Positions 1 to 8,396 are shown, counted from the stretch's first letter. The stretch: 34,130 nucleotides of DNA from Nitrospirota bacterium (GCA_016190245.1 JACPQY010000069.1:1-34130); one strand, 5' to 3'. Notes: generated by a model from the sequence alone, not told the origin. Made by a program: numbers and translations.

Positions 1-132
1 CATCTGGCGAACGCAGGAGGAGGCGAGGAGAGAGAGAAAGGTGAGGAGAGATAGAGATGAAGCAACTCGGACTACCCGCATACTCCCCGCCACATGACGC
101 TGGTACCATGTTCACGTTGTGGTGTCAAGTGA

Positions 133-173
133 TTGTGATCACACAATACACTAGAAATGTGACATATGTCACA
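133..173. promoter_or_regulatory. CRP/FNR-like palindromic operator pair
   Basis: TGTGACATATGTCACA (158-173) is a perfect 16-bp palindrome matching the CRP-type pattern TGTGA-N6-TCACA. A second, shorter palindrome, GTGATCAC, sits 27 bp upstream at 135-142 within TTGTGATCACACAA. CRP/FNR-family dimers bind such sites. No gene in the window clearly lies downstream, so the target may be outside the window or a small unrecognised transcript. Confidence 0.45.
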
Positions 174-638
174 CACGGATTATTTCGAAAAGTCAATTGG
201 TTCTCGAAGTAAGACGAAAGCCAGCGCTTGATGTTTGGCAATATTTATTGTCAACATATTCATACCGACGTGGCTTGTGTCCGAGTAGAACTTTTGGACT
301 TTTCTTGGTCACTACGGCGGGGTGATGAAACCCTGTGGATTGACATCCGGAATCACGCAGCGCGGGGGATCGGTCCTGGTCGCTTGGAAGGGTGCGAGTA
401 CATCCCAGCGGGATGAAGATCATGGTGCGAGGAAGAGGGAACCTAAGAAAACGGCTGCCCCATGCTCTGGGGGCAGATCGTGAGAGCTACTAGGAGGGCT
501 TGGTGACCTACCTTCCAGGGAACACAGGGCAGCCTCAGTTCTTAGATCTTATTCAGTGGTCCGCAGCCACCTCCCTTGATTCGGAGAAGCTCACCGGCGC
601 TTTGATGCCCTTCATGTGAATCGCTGGGGCGCCGTCCT

Positions 639-717
639 GGATTCCTGCTTCCCGCCTGTCCGCCCAACGGCGGATCGGCGGGCAGGTCGCAGGAATGACG
701 GGGAATGAAATCATTCC
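639..717. repeat. Nested palindromic repeat
   Basis: Outer arms ATTCCTGC (641-648) and GCAGGAAT (689-696) are perfect inverted repeats. They enclose a GC-rich hairpin (CGCCTGTCC ... GGCGGGCAGG) that is a degenerate relative of the elements at 8327-8396 and 20010-20083. A further inverted repeat, GGAATGA-AA-TCATTCC, follows at 702-717. The outer arms resemble the widespread GTCATTCC...GGAATCC interspersed repeats of bacterial genomes. It lies just beyond the stop codon of the diguanylate cyclase gene and may end its transcript. Confidence 0.6.
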
Positions 718-743
718 GCCAATGTGACACCCTTCCCCACCTT

Positions 744-2687
744 TCAATGCTCCGAGACCGCCTGTTGGGCACCCGGATAGAGCTCGCGGAACAGGAGGCG
801 TGAGACCGCGCGGGAGAGCATCCCGCGTGTTTCATCGGGCAGGCCCTCGAACTGGACACCGGCGTTGTAGCCAGACCCGTCCTCCCCCGCGGGGCGACAC
901 CAGACCACTCTGGAATCCGCCCGCAGGAGCGTCGGTCCCGTTCCCGTCGCGGGCCCAATCTCCAAGTCCACCCTGGCCCCCGGTTCGAGGATCTCCTTCA
1001 CGCTCAGGGCGGCCCCGCCGACCGAGATGTCCTGAAGCACCGCCTGCCGCACGGACGGCTCGGGCGGGATCCCGTAGCGCACGCCCATGGTCATGCGGCA
1101 GCGCAGGGCGCTCCTTCGCTCCTGGTAGTAATACACCCGATTGCGTCCGCGGCGTTTGGCCTCGACCATGGCGCGTTCGGCGTGTCGCACCAGTTGGCTT
1201 GCGTGCATGATTTTCGACGAGGGGAAAGAGGCCACTCCGAGCGAAACCGTGAGCCGGATCCGCCGCCCGGCCGCGTCGAACTCGTGCGACGCCACCCGCG
1301 CGCGAATCCGCTCGGCTAGCATGGAGGCCCCTTCGAGCGTCGTTTCCGGAAGGATCGCGGCGAATTCCTCCCCTCCGTACCTGCCCACGACATCCACTTC
1401 CCGCACCGCCTCGCGCACCACTCCGGCCAGCTCCCGCAGGAGAGCCTCTCCCACGCCATGCCCATAGGTGTCGTTGACGCGCTTGAAGTAGTCGATGTCG
1501 AGCAGCACGCACGAAAGCGGGCGCGCGTAGCGCAGAGAGCGCAAGAGTTCGAGGTGCAGCCGCAGGAAGAGCTGCTTGTGATTGAGGAGCCCCGTGCCGG
1601 GATCCAAGGTCGAGATGGAGCGGACTTTTTCGTACAGGCGTGAGTAGGAGACCGCGAAGGCGATCGCCGGCTCCACAGCATCGGTCGCGCGGACATCCAC
1701 ACCCTCGAACTTCCCCTCGTCCGCGTTGGCGAGGTTGAGGACGCCGACGACCTCTCCCGCCACCTTGAGCGGGGCTAGAAGGGCCTCGTCGTGCAGGTAC
1801 TTGGGGCGTATCTCACCGCCCCTGCGGGCGCGGGCTCCACGCAGCAAGAGGGTTGACTCTCGGCCCAGCGCCTCCACCATCAGCCCCGCCGAGGCCGGGG
1901 CGAGGACGAGACCGTCCGGGAGATCGGAGTGGTTGTGCACGAACAACTCGAGTTGGCCCGAATCCGGATCGCGGAGGAAGATCGAGAAGAGGCGGCTGCG
2001 GAGGGCTGACGGCAACTCTTTCCGAAACAGCTCCCGGAGTTCGCGGGGGTCGGCACGATGGACGTGTTCGCGGAAAGCCGCCGCGCGCTCCGTGATCGAG
2101 GGTTCTTCCGGGTGGGCGTCACCGGCCTCCGGCCTCTCCGGGGCGATTTCGAGCGGTGTGGGGCGCGCAGCGCCCTGTGCAACGCCGACCCCCTCAACGC
2201 CCCGTTCCACAACAGTTTCGCGATGGTCCTCAGAGGCCGCGAGTGGCTCCGAGACGGGATGCGAGACCTCATGACCACCCTTGGCCCTGCGCAGGGCGGC
2301 GCGCAGGGCGGCCCCGAACATCACGGGGTGAATCGGCTTGAGGAGCACCAAATCCGCCCCCATGTCCAGACAGCGGGCATGATACTGCGGCGACCGCTCC
2401 GAGGTGAGGACGATCATCGGCAGGCGGGCCATCTCCCCCCCAACACGGAAATGACGAAGCGTCTTCAGGTCCTCCTGATGGCCCTCCATTGGTTCCACCA
2501 CGAGGACGTCGGCCGCTCCGGGAACGGTTGCCGGATTCCCCGCTTCCGACGGCGACTGCCCGGCCCAGCGGTAGCCGAGGCCGTTGAGCAGATCGCCCAC
2601 CCTCTGGTCGCGGCCGAGGTAGAAAACGAGCGGGCCTGCCGCGGCTGGACGAGTCTTCGATCCTCCGAGGTCACTCTCAGCGGTCAC
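744..2687 (-). CDS. Diguanylate cyclase: receiver-like, GAF, GGDEF and PilZ domains
   Basis: Predicted 647-residue cytoplasmic enzyme that makes cyclic di-GMP from two GTP. In order: a receiver-like domain (about 18-135), a Pro/Glu-rich linker, a GAF-type sensor domain (about 205-355), a GGDEF domain (about 360-522) with an intact GGEEF at 438-442, and a C-terminal PilZ domain (about 524-640, DISVGG at 553-558). An RxxD inhibitory site (R429-D432) precedes GGEEF by the usual five residues, so product inhibition is likely. The receiver has Glu65 where the phospho-accepting Asp is expected (VVEP), so it may not be phosphorylated; the conserved Lys117 is kept. The GTG start at 2687 is chosen because AGGAGGT lies five bases upstream; a longer frame to 2837 has no such site. 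It lies 273 nt downstream of the response regulator on the same strand and may share its transcript. Confidence 0.9.
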   Translation of the reverse strand: MTAESDLGGSKTRPAAAGPLVFYLGRDQRVGDLLNGLGYRWAGQSPSEAGNPATVPGAADVLVVEPMEGHQEDLKTLRHFRVGGEMARLPMIVLTSERSPQYHARCLDMGADLVLLKPIHPVMFGAALRAALRRAKGGHEVSHPVSEPLAASEDHRETVVERGVEGVGVAQGAARPTPLEIAPERPEAGDAHPEEPSITERAAAFREHVHRADPRELRELFRKELPSALRSRLFSIFLRDPDSGQLELFVHNHSDLPDGLVLAPASAGLMVEALGRESTLLLRGARARRGGEIRPKYLHDEALLAPLKVAGEVVGVLNLANADEGKFEGVDVRATDAVEPAIAFAVSYSRLYEKVRSISTLDPGTGLLNHKQLFLRLHLELLRSLRYARPLSCVLLDIDYFKRVNDTYGHGVGEALLRELAGVVREAVREVDVVGRYGGEEFAAILPETTLEGASMLAERIRARVASHEFDAAGRRIRLTVSLGVASFPSSKIMHASQLVRHAERAMVEAKRRGRNRVYYYQERRSALRCRMTMGVRYGIPPEPSVRQAVLQDISVGGAALSVKEILEPGARVDLEIGPATGTGPTLLRADSRVVWCRPAGEDGSGYNAGVQFEGLPDETRGMLSRAVSRLLFRELYPGAQQAVSEH

Positions 2688-2960
2688 AATCCACCTCCTG
2701 TGAATGGCACGCGGGGCAACGGCCCCGTGCATGGCCTCGAACCGCATTCGAGACTGCATGCGGGGCACGGCCTCGGGCCCGGTCCGAGACGACCCGGCCC
2801 GAGGCGCAGTGAAGTTCAGGTTGCGTGGCCCCAGCACCGGGGCGGATCAGGGAGTGGCGGGCTACGGTAGCCTTGCCTGACGGCCCGGGGTGCACAGAAC
2901 CGCCGCAACCTTCCGAACCGGCTTTGGGGCCGGCCCAGAGACTTTTTCCTGGCTTCATGT

Positions 2961-4049
2961 TCAACTCAGCTTTCCGAGGCTACGCAGAACTTCCTCGGAC
3001 TCGCAGGGTTTCGCGAGGACGGCACGGGCCCCCAGACGCAACGCCTGGATCGCCGCCGTGCCCATCGCACCGATGGTCGAGACCATGATGACCTTCGCCT
3101 CGGGGTCGTGGTCGAGGATCACTTTGAGCGCTTGGAGGCCGCTCATCACCGGCATGAGGATGTCCATCAGGACGACGTCCGGCTGCAGGGCCTTGTAGAG
3201 GCGGACGGCTTCAGCCCCGTTGAGCGCCTGGCCGACCACCTCGTACTGCCCGGTCTCCTCAACGATCTTGCGGAGCCGGAGGATGGCCGTGCCGCTGTCG
3301 TCCACCACCAGAACTTTCCGGGGGGCGGGGACGGCGGCAGGGATGGCCTTGGCGGGTGCGAGGTGCGGACGTTCGGCGGGTCGCGCCACGACGCCGTTGC
3401 TCCCTCGCACCGATCCTGCTCCTACCGATCCAGAAGCCTTGATCATGCGGGCGGACGCTTTTTTCCTGATCTCCGAAAGGAACGCGGCCAATGCGTCGGG
3501 GGCCGCTGCAGAGCCGAGTGCATGGTCCCGAGTCGCATTCGGGTTTTCGTGCGGGACCCCGGTCCGGACTTGCCTGGTCCCATGCGCCTCCACCGGTGCC
3601 CGAACCGCCGGCGCCGCAGCATCCGGCTCCGCTTCCACCCCCGCGCCCCGGCGACGCCGCAGGGCTGCCCGCACGGTGGAAATGAACTCGACGCGGTGGA
3701 CGGGCTTGGTCAGCACCTGGTCGGCTCCCATGTCCAGCCACTTGGCTCGATATCTAGGAGAGGTGATGTGAGTCAAGACGACGACCTGCGGGGCCTTGGA
3801 AGTGTGTCTCTTGAGGCCGGTCAACCACCTCAGATCCACTTTCCGTTGCTCGGACTCGTCGAGCACAATGAGGTCGGGTGCCTCCTCACCACCGTGATCG
3901 TCCGATCCATCGGTGTCCGCGGGCGGTCGGCTGATCACTCTCCCGAACCCGGCCAGCACCCCACCCAGCGTGGGGTCCGTCCCCACGTAGAGCACTCGTG
4001 TCGAGTCCGCCATCATGTCTTGCTCCAAACCGTCGAATTGTGTCTCCAT
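2961..4049 (-). CDS. Double-receiver response regulator
   Basis: A 362-residue protein with two receiver domains and no DNA-binding or enzymatic output. The first (about 17-135) is receiver-like with Asp64 (VLDES) and Lys115. It is clearly related to the N-terminal domain of the neighbouring diguanylate cyclase: both share an LDMGAD segment followed by a K-P-[IV]-H motif and a basic R-A-A-L-R-R end. A low-complexity linker (about 136-243) leads to a canonical CheY/CheB-like receiver (245-362) with the acidic pair at 250-251, phospho-acceptor Asp296 (LMDILMP) and Lys347. The ATG at 4049 has a strong purine Shine-Dalgarno (GGGGGGAGGG) a few bases upstream, which excludes the longer frame to 4160. 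Two tandem ECF-type promoters lie about 250 and 440 nt upstream on the same strand. It probably relays phosphate or binds a partner; the partner kinase is not in the window. Confidence 0.88.
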   Translation of the reverse strand: METQFDGLEQDMMADSTRVLYVGTDPTLGGVLAGFGRVISRPPADTDGSDDHGGEEAPDLIVLDESEQRKVDLRWLTGLKRHTSKAPQVVVLTHITSPRYRAKWLDMGADQVLTKPVHRVEFISTVRAALRRRRGAGVEAEPDAAAPAVRAPVEAHGTRQVRTGVPHENPNATRDHALGSAAAPDALAAFLSEIRKKASARMIKASGSVGAGSVRGSNGVVARPAERPHLAPAKAIPAAVPAPRKVLVVDDSGTAILRLRKIVEETGQYEVVGQALNGAEAVRLYKALQPDVVLMDILMPVMSGLQALKVILDHDPEAKVIMVSTIGAMGTAAIQALRLGARAVLAKPCESEEVLRSLGKLS

Positions 4050-4115
4050 CGCTACCCTCCCCCCGGCAAGACCGATCTCTCTAAGCCTTGGAACTCCCCG
4101 CACGACGTTGTGTGA

Positions 4116-4189
4116 AGGGGCGCCCGGGTGTGGTGGCAGTGGCGGTGTCCGAGTGGCCAACTACCTGTTACCCTGGCCCAGGCGCCCCT
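4116..4189 (-). promoter_or_regulatory. Inverted repeat in the response-regulator leader
   Basis: The 9-bp perfect arms AGGGGCGCC and GGCGCCCCT, extended by three further pairs after one mismatch, enclose about 50 nt in the predicted 5' leader. The stem would lie about 70-140 nt before the start codon. It could be a structured leader or attenuator. I do not recognise a known riboswitch. Confidence 0.35.
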
Positions 4190-4301
4190 CAAGTCCTTCT
4201 CCCCACCCTCAGAGGGCGGCGGAACATCGGGCACACCCCCACTGTGTCCCTCGGGGTCTGCTTCCGTTGCTGCTGTTTCCAAAATCATGCCTCTCTTAAG
4301 A

Positions 4302-4330
4302 TTAGACTCCTGAGAAGGTCGTTTTGTTCC
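4302..4330 (-). promoter_or_regulatory. ECF-type promoter, proximal copy
   Basis: On the minus strand GGAAC (4330-4326), an 18-nt spacer and GTCTAA (4307-4302) match the RpoE/ECF promoter form (GGAAC -35, TCTAA -10). The spacer itself is nearly identical to the copies at 4493-4521 and 14207-14235. It points at the response-regulator gene, with a predicted transcription start near 4295. Confidence 0.75.
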
Positions 4331-4492
4331 AAACACCCCCAAGAATCTGATCGCGGACACTTCTGGCCCTTTGTCCGAGGCTGCGTGTGCGGCATTTTGG
4401 CGCTGGATGGCTATTTCCAGCCAATCGAAGGACTGGCCGGCCTCTTGTTTTCTGACTGCGTTCGTTCTCATGAATATGGTCCCCTATTAATA

Positions 4493-4521
4493 TTAGACTC
4501 CTGAGAAGGCCGTTTTGTTCC
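4493..4521 (-). promoter_or_regulatory. ECF-type promoter, distal copy
   Basis: GGAAC (4521-4517), an 18-nt spacer and GTCTAA (4498-4493) on the minus strand. It is 191 bp upstream of the proximal copy in the same orientation, making a tandem pair for the response-regulator and diguanylate cyclase genes. Confidence 0.72.
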
Positions 4522-4541
4522 AAAGGAGTGGCGGATCGGTG

Positions 4542-4781
4542 GGCCGGCGCACCCGTGAAGGCCATGTTCCATGCGGCCCTTCCTGGGCCGCAACCTATCA
4601 TGGCCCCATGCCATCCTCGGCAAGGGGGTGCGGCTACCGGGGAATGCGCAATCGGGACGCGCGATCGGCTCGGACGATGGCCGGCGCACCCGTGAAGGCC
4701 ATGTTCCATGCGGCCCTTCCTGGGCCGCAACCTATCATGGCCCCATGCCATCCTCGGCAAGGGGGTGCGGCTACCGGGGAA
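4542..4781. repeat. 103-bp perfect direct repeat, two copies
   Basis: Positions 4542-4644 and 4679-4781 are identical over 103 bp and separated by 34 bp of unrelated sequence (137-bp period). Each copy holds a 7-bp perfect hairpin, GCGGCCC-TTCCT-GGGCCGC (4573-4591 in the first copy). The second copy ends 20 bp beyond the stop codon of the YCF48-repeat lipoprotein gene, so the hairpins could end that transcript. Perfect identity implies recent duplication or ongoing homogenisation. Confidence 0.9.
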
Positions 4782-4801
4782 CGATGGTCTGGAGGGGGGG
4801 C

Positions 4802-7800
4802 CTACTGGCCGCCGGTGGTGGTCTTCAGGATCGCCCCGGCATCACCGACGATGAATCCGGTGGTTCCTCCACCGGGGAAGACGACGGAGTACAGGGTGAC
4901 ATTCGCCCGGTTCGCCTGCGAGAACCACGTGCTTCCGCCATCGGTCGTCTTGAGCACAGTGCCGTTTCCGCCCACCGTGTATCCTGTCAGCTCATCGGGC
5001 AGGAAACGGATACCGATCAAGCTGTAGCCTGTCCCCGAGGTCTGTGGGGTCCAGTTCGATCCTCCGTTTATCGTCTTGAAGATCTGGCCGCTGTTGCCGG
5101 CAAGGAAGCCGAGCGTGGCCGATTTTGGGAAATGAATGCCATTGATCGAGGCCCCGCTGTTGTCCAAGTTGAGCGGCTGGGTCTGGGTCCACGATCCCCC
5201 GCCATTGGTCGTCTTGAAGACGTAGGCACGAGAGATCACGTAGCCCGTGGACGAATCCGTCGGGAAGCTCTGGCCGACGTACTCGTTACCCACAGGGATA
5301 GAGCCGCCATTCTGCCCCTGGCCCGGTACGGCCCCACCTCCGCCCCCCCCCGCAGTGGGCCCCATGTTTGTCCAACTGGCCCCGCCATTCCCTGTCTTCA
5401 GGACGTTGCCCCCACCGCCGCAGACGTAGCCCGTGGTTGCGTCCTGCGGGAAGCGCACCCCCGTGAGCGTCTGGGTGGTCCCGGAGTTCAGCGCACTCCA
5501 AGAGGCACCCGAGTCCGAGGTCTTCAGAATCGTGCCGCTTGTTCCGACGGCGAAGCCCGTGGACCCATCGTTCGGGAACTGGATGGAGAGGAGCATGGCG
5601 GTTGTGGTGGAGTTCGCGCTCGACCACGTGGCGCCCCCATCGGTGGTCTTGAGGATCGTGCCGAGGTCTCCAGCGGCGAAACCGGTCATCCCATCGGCGA
5701 AGAAATAGGCCGCCTTCAGGTTGGTGGTGGACCCGCCCGCCAGAGAGGTCCAAGTCGTGCCGCCGTCCGTGGTTCTCTGGACGGCTCCGCCCCAGCCGAC
5801 GAGGTACCCTGTGTCGGCCCCACCTGGGAAGTCGACATCCAGGAACGGAGCCGTCGTGCCGGTAGGCTGTCGCGTCCACGTTTGGCCTCCATCCACGGTC
5901 TTGTAGGCGGTCCCCATGTCGCCCACCACGAATCCCGCGGTCGTGTCCGAAGGGAACTCCATGGCCGTGAGGCTGTAGTTAAGTGAGGTCGAAACGGTCC
6001 AGATCGTCCACGTCGCCCCTCCGTCTGTGGTCTTGAGGACCTTTCCTCCGAGAGTCAAGACGTATCCTGTGGTCGTATCCAATGGGAAAGAAAGGTCCGT
6101 CAGGTCCTCGGTGGTTCCCAAGAACGTCGTGGGAGTGGCCCACGTGGTGCCGCCATCGGTGGTCTTGAGAAGGGTTCCGTTGCCGCCGACGATGAATCCT
6201 GTCGAGCCTCCACCGGGAAACTCTATCCGACGGATGGTTTTGCTCGTCCCCGACGTGACCGCGCCCCAGGTCGCTCCTCCGTCGGACGTCTTGAGGATCA
6301 CGCCGGATGTTCCTGTGGCGAACCCCGTGGTGGCGTCCGAGGGGAATTCCACGTCCCCCAGGGCGGCCATCGTTGGCGTTGTGAGCTTCGTCCACGTAAT
6401 CCCGCCGTCCGTGGTCTTGAGGATGGTGCCCGCCCCGCCCACGACGAAGCCGGTGGTGGTATCCAGCGGGAAGTCAATGGCACTGAGGTTCTCGGCCACG
6501 CCTGAGGACAGACAGATCCAGGTGGCTCCCCCGTCATCGGTTTTCATGATCAGGCCGCCATCTCCCACTGCGAAACCGACCGACCCGAGGAACTGGACCT
6601 CGCGGATGGCAAATACGGTGGGGACACGCTGGATCAGGGTCCACCCCCCGGCAGGGCAGCTCCCCGGCCTTGCCGACACCTCCGCGGACGCCGCACTCCG
6701 GTTGCCCAACTCGTCCACCGCCCGAACGGCGAAATAGTAGGGGATGACCACCTCCAAGCCGCTCAGCGTCTGTGCCAGAACACCCGCTCCGGTCGATTGG
6801 GAAACCGCGAACTGGGATGTGCACTGGCCGGACGTTTTCGACCAGCAGAGCTCGTAGGTGAGCATCGAGGGCGGCGATCGGTTGTCTTTGCCAGGGGACC
6901 ACTGGAGATGGACGCGGTCGATCCCCGCGGCCGTGGCGAGGAGAATGGACCCGATGCTCGGCCCGGTTCGATCTATCGTCCACGTGAAGGCTGCGGGGGT
7001 CTCGTCCACGTTGTCCGAGGGGTCTATCGCCCGGACGGAGAAGGTGTGCGGGCCGTCGAAGAGCCCTGTGTAGGCGACGGGGGACACGCACGGGGTGAAG
7101 GCCTGGGCGTCGAGCTGGCATTCGAACGAGCAGCCCACCTCGTCGCAATCCAGAATGAAGCTGACGTCATTCAGGGTGATGACGGCCCCGGTGGAGAGTG
7201 GCGCCGAGGCCGAGAGGGCGGTGAGGAACGTTTCAGGGTCCCGAAGGTCAATGGGAAACTCGCTCGGGGAGCGGAGGACGCTCGAGATCCTGATCTCGTC
7301 CATCCAGCCGCTGAAGACGGCCGGGTCGTTTTGCGGCGTGGCCCTGCGACCGATCCGGAGCGGGCCTGCGGCCGCCACCGCGCCCACCAGATCCAGCGGG
7401 ATCGCCGCCTGCGCCTGTTGAACACCGTCCTGGTAGAGGCGGATGGAGAGGTCGGTCGGATCGTAGGTGAAGGCGATGTGGGTCCATTTCTCCAGAGGCA
7501 GGGGAGTGCTCCCCTCCGCGCCGGCGGCCAACTCGGCGATCCCACCGGCCCGCACCTCAGCCCTGAGCTCCAGCGTTTCGGCCTGCTCCACCCAGACGTC
7601 AACCTCGAACCGGCCCGTCTCGGAAGCCTTGTTGTGACGCCTCGAAAAGATGGGCTGTACGGACTGAGTTGGGTCGGCGGCCAAGCGGACCCACGCCTCG
7701 AGAGTCAGAGAGTTGGAACCCGCGAAGGGGCTTGGAACGGAATCGGCAATCTCGATGAAATCGTCCTGCCCGTCGAAGCGACGCGCCGGGCCGAACCTTC

Positions 7801-8320
7801 CGCCCTCTTCCGGCTGAGGGCCGGCGATCGCGCCATCGGGGAGACCCGGCTTGCACTCGTTGGCGGCCACGTAGCCAGTGTCCTCGTCCAGGTGATAGAG
7901 ACCCAGCGTGTTGGCGTCGCACTGGCCGGGGTTGGTGAAGGGCCTTTTGGTGGCGGTGACGACCACCTTGTCCTCGGGGCTGTCGCATCGGCCGTCGGTC
8001 ACCTTCAAGGCGAAAACGTAGCGCCCTTCGACGTCCGGAATGAGGCCCACGCGGCTCCCGTCCGCGTCGTCAATGGCCGCGGTGCTCCCTTCCGGCTTGG
8101 TCAGGAGAGACCACTTGTAGGCAATGGGGTCCCCGTTGCGATCCGAGCTGTGCCCGGCATCGAGTTCGTTGATCTCGCCCACCTGCGCAAAACGGTCCTC
8201 CCCAGCGTTGGCTGCCGGGCACAGGTTCTTCTTTTCGAAATCGAGGCCACAGGCAGAGGAAAGTACCGCGACGGCCGCGCCGATCACCCTCACCCGGTCT
8301 TTCCGCCGGCAGGCGGACAA
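4802..8320 (-). CDS. Large lipoprotein with PKD-like, LamG, FN3 and YCF48 repeats
   Basis: About 1172 residues, predicted exported and lipid-anchored. A basic start (CRRKDRVR) and hydrophobic VIGAAVAVL lead to Cys24 in LSSAC. Then come a PKD/cadherin-like domain (about 30-125), a LamG/concanavalin-like domain (about 140-350), FN3-like segments (to about 560), and 14 YCF48/BNR-type repeats of roughly 42 residues with the pattern GF-VG--GTILKTTDGGATW. Fourteen could make two seven-bladed propellers. The last repeat stops at TTTGGQ, before the usual Trp. The start is uncertain: TTG at 8320 has GGGAGAGG nine bases upstream, and the frame is open to 8434, but the upstream part is repeat DNA. It lies 151 nt after the caspase gene on the same strand and may be the last gene of the sigma operon. 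Surface adhesion or binding is a guess; YCF48 proteins in phototrophs assist photosystem assembly, which is not implied here. Confidence 0.8.
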   Translation of the reverse strand: MSACRRKDRVRVIGAAVAVLSSACGLDFEKKNLCPAANAGEDRFAQVGEINELDAGHSSDRNGDPIAYKWSLLTKPEGSTAAIDDADGSRVGLIPDVEGRYVFALKVTDGRCDSPEDKVVVTATKRPFTNPGQCDANTLGLYHLDEDTGYVAANECKPGLPDGAIAGPQPEEGGRFGPARRFDGQDDFIEIADSVPSPFAGSNSLTLEAWVRLAADPTQSVQPIFSRRHNKASETGRFEVDVWVEQAETLELRAEVRAGGIAELAAGAEGSTPLPLEKWTHIAFTYDPTDLSIRLYQDGVQQAQAAIPLDLVGAVAAAGPLRIGRRATPQNDPAVFSGWMDEIRISSVLRSPSEFPIDLRDPETFLTALSASAPLSTGAVITLNDVSFILDCDEVGCSFECQLDAQAFTPCVSPVAYTGLFDGPHTFSVRAIDPSDNVDETPAAFTWTIDRTGPSIGSILLATAAGIDRVHLQWSPGKDNRSPPSMLTYELCWSKTSGQCTSQFAVSQSTGAGVLAQTLSGLEVVIPYYFAVRAVDELGNRSAASAEVSARPGSCPAGGWTLIQRVPTVFAIREVQFLGSVGFAVGDGGLIMKTDDGGATWICLSSGVAENLSAIDFPLDTTTGFVVGGAGTILKTTDGGITWTKLTTPTMAALGDVEFPSDATTGFATGTSGVILKTSDGGATWGAVTSGTSKTIRRIEFPGGGSTGFIVGGNGTLLKTTDGGTTWATPTTFLGTTEDLTDLSFPLDTTTGYVLTLGGKVLKTTDGGATWTIWTVSTSLNYSLTAMEFPSDTTAGFVVGDMGTAYKTVDGGQTWTRQPTGTTAPFLDVDFPGGADTGYLVGWGGAVQRTTDGGTTWTSLAGGSTTNLKAAYFFADGMTGFAAGDLGTILKTTDGGATWSSANSTTTAMLLSIQFPNDGSTGFAVGTSGTILKTSDSGASWSALNSGTTQTLTGVRFPQDATTGYVCGGGGNVLKTGNGGASWTNMGPTAGGGGGGAVPGQGQNGGSIPVGNEYVGQSFPTDSSTGYVISRAYVFKTTNGGGSWTQTQPLNLDNSGASINGIHFPKSATLGFLAGNSGQIFKTINGGSNWTPQTSGTGYSLIGIRFLPDELTGYTVGGNGTVLKTTDGGSTWFSQANRANVTLYSVVFPGGGTTGFIVGDAGAILKTTTGGQ

Positions 8321-8326
8321 GCTGAC

Positions 8327-8396
8327 CACCCTCTCCCATACGCGGGACCTGCCCGTCCGTCCGCCGTGGCGGACTGGACAGGCGGGGAGGACTGGG
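8327..8396. repeat. GC-rich palindromic repeat, copy 2
   Basis: An inverted-repeat element centred on CCGTCCGCCGTGGCGGAC, with outer CACCCT and GGGGTGA arms. It is the reverse complement of the element at 20010-20083 and related to the core at 651-686. It occupies the gap between the caspase gene and the YCF48-repeat gene and appears to supply the latter's Shine-Dalgarno. Confidence 0.75.

Larger units (their letters stand above)
1..743. other. Gene-poor left flank
   Basis: No convincing gene is seen here. The stretch opens with a purine-rich run, then an AT-richer segment (about 110-270) with two palindromes, listed separately. A strong hairpin lies at 455-476 (CTGCCCC paired with GGGGCAG) but has no T-tract, so I do not call it a terminator. 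Positions 639-717 hold a repeat, listed separately. A 51-codon frame from 57 to 212 and a 62-codon frame from 228 to 416 are open, but neither shows a recognisable motif. Confidence 0.6.
4050..4801. other. Regulatory intergenic region with long leader
   Basis: No gene is supported here. It holds the roughly 245-nt leader of the response-regulator transcript, two ECF-type promoters and a 103-bp direct repeat, each listed separately. The leader contains an inverted repeat, AGGGGCGCC (4116-4124) with GGCGCCCCT (4181-4189), able to form a GC-rich stem. A minus-strand frame is open from 4471 to 4052 across both the promoter and the leader; its promoter-derived part repeats at other promoter copies, so I do not call it a gene. 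Confidence 0.6.

Noticed and set aside
57-212. 51-codon plus-strand frame at the left edge
   Set aside because: A purine-rich stretch precedes its ATG, but it has no recognisable domain and crosses both operator palindromes.
455-476. Hairpin as a rho-independent terminator
   Set aside because: Strong GC stem but no T-tract on either strand and no gene clearly ending there.
4052-4471. Minus-strand 139-codon frame before the response regulator
   Set aside because: It spans a promoter whose translation (FGTKRPSQESNL) recurs at the other promoter copies, so the similarity comes from the DNA motif, not a protein family. Composition downstream is not gene-like.
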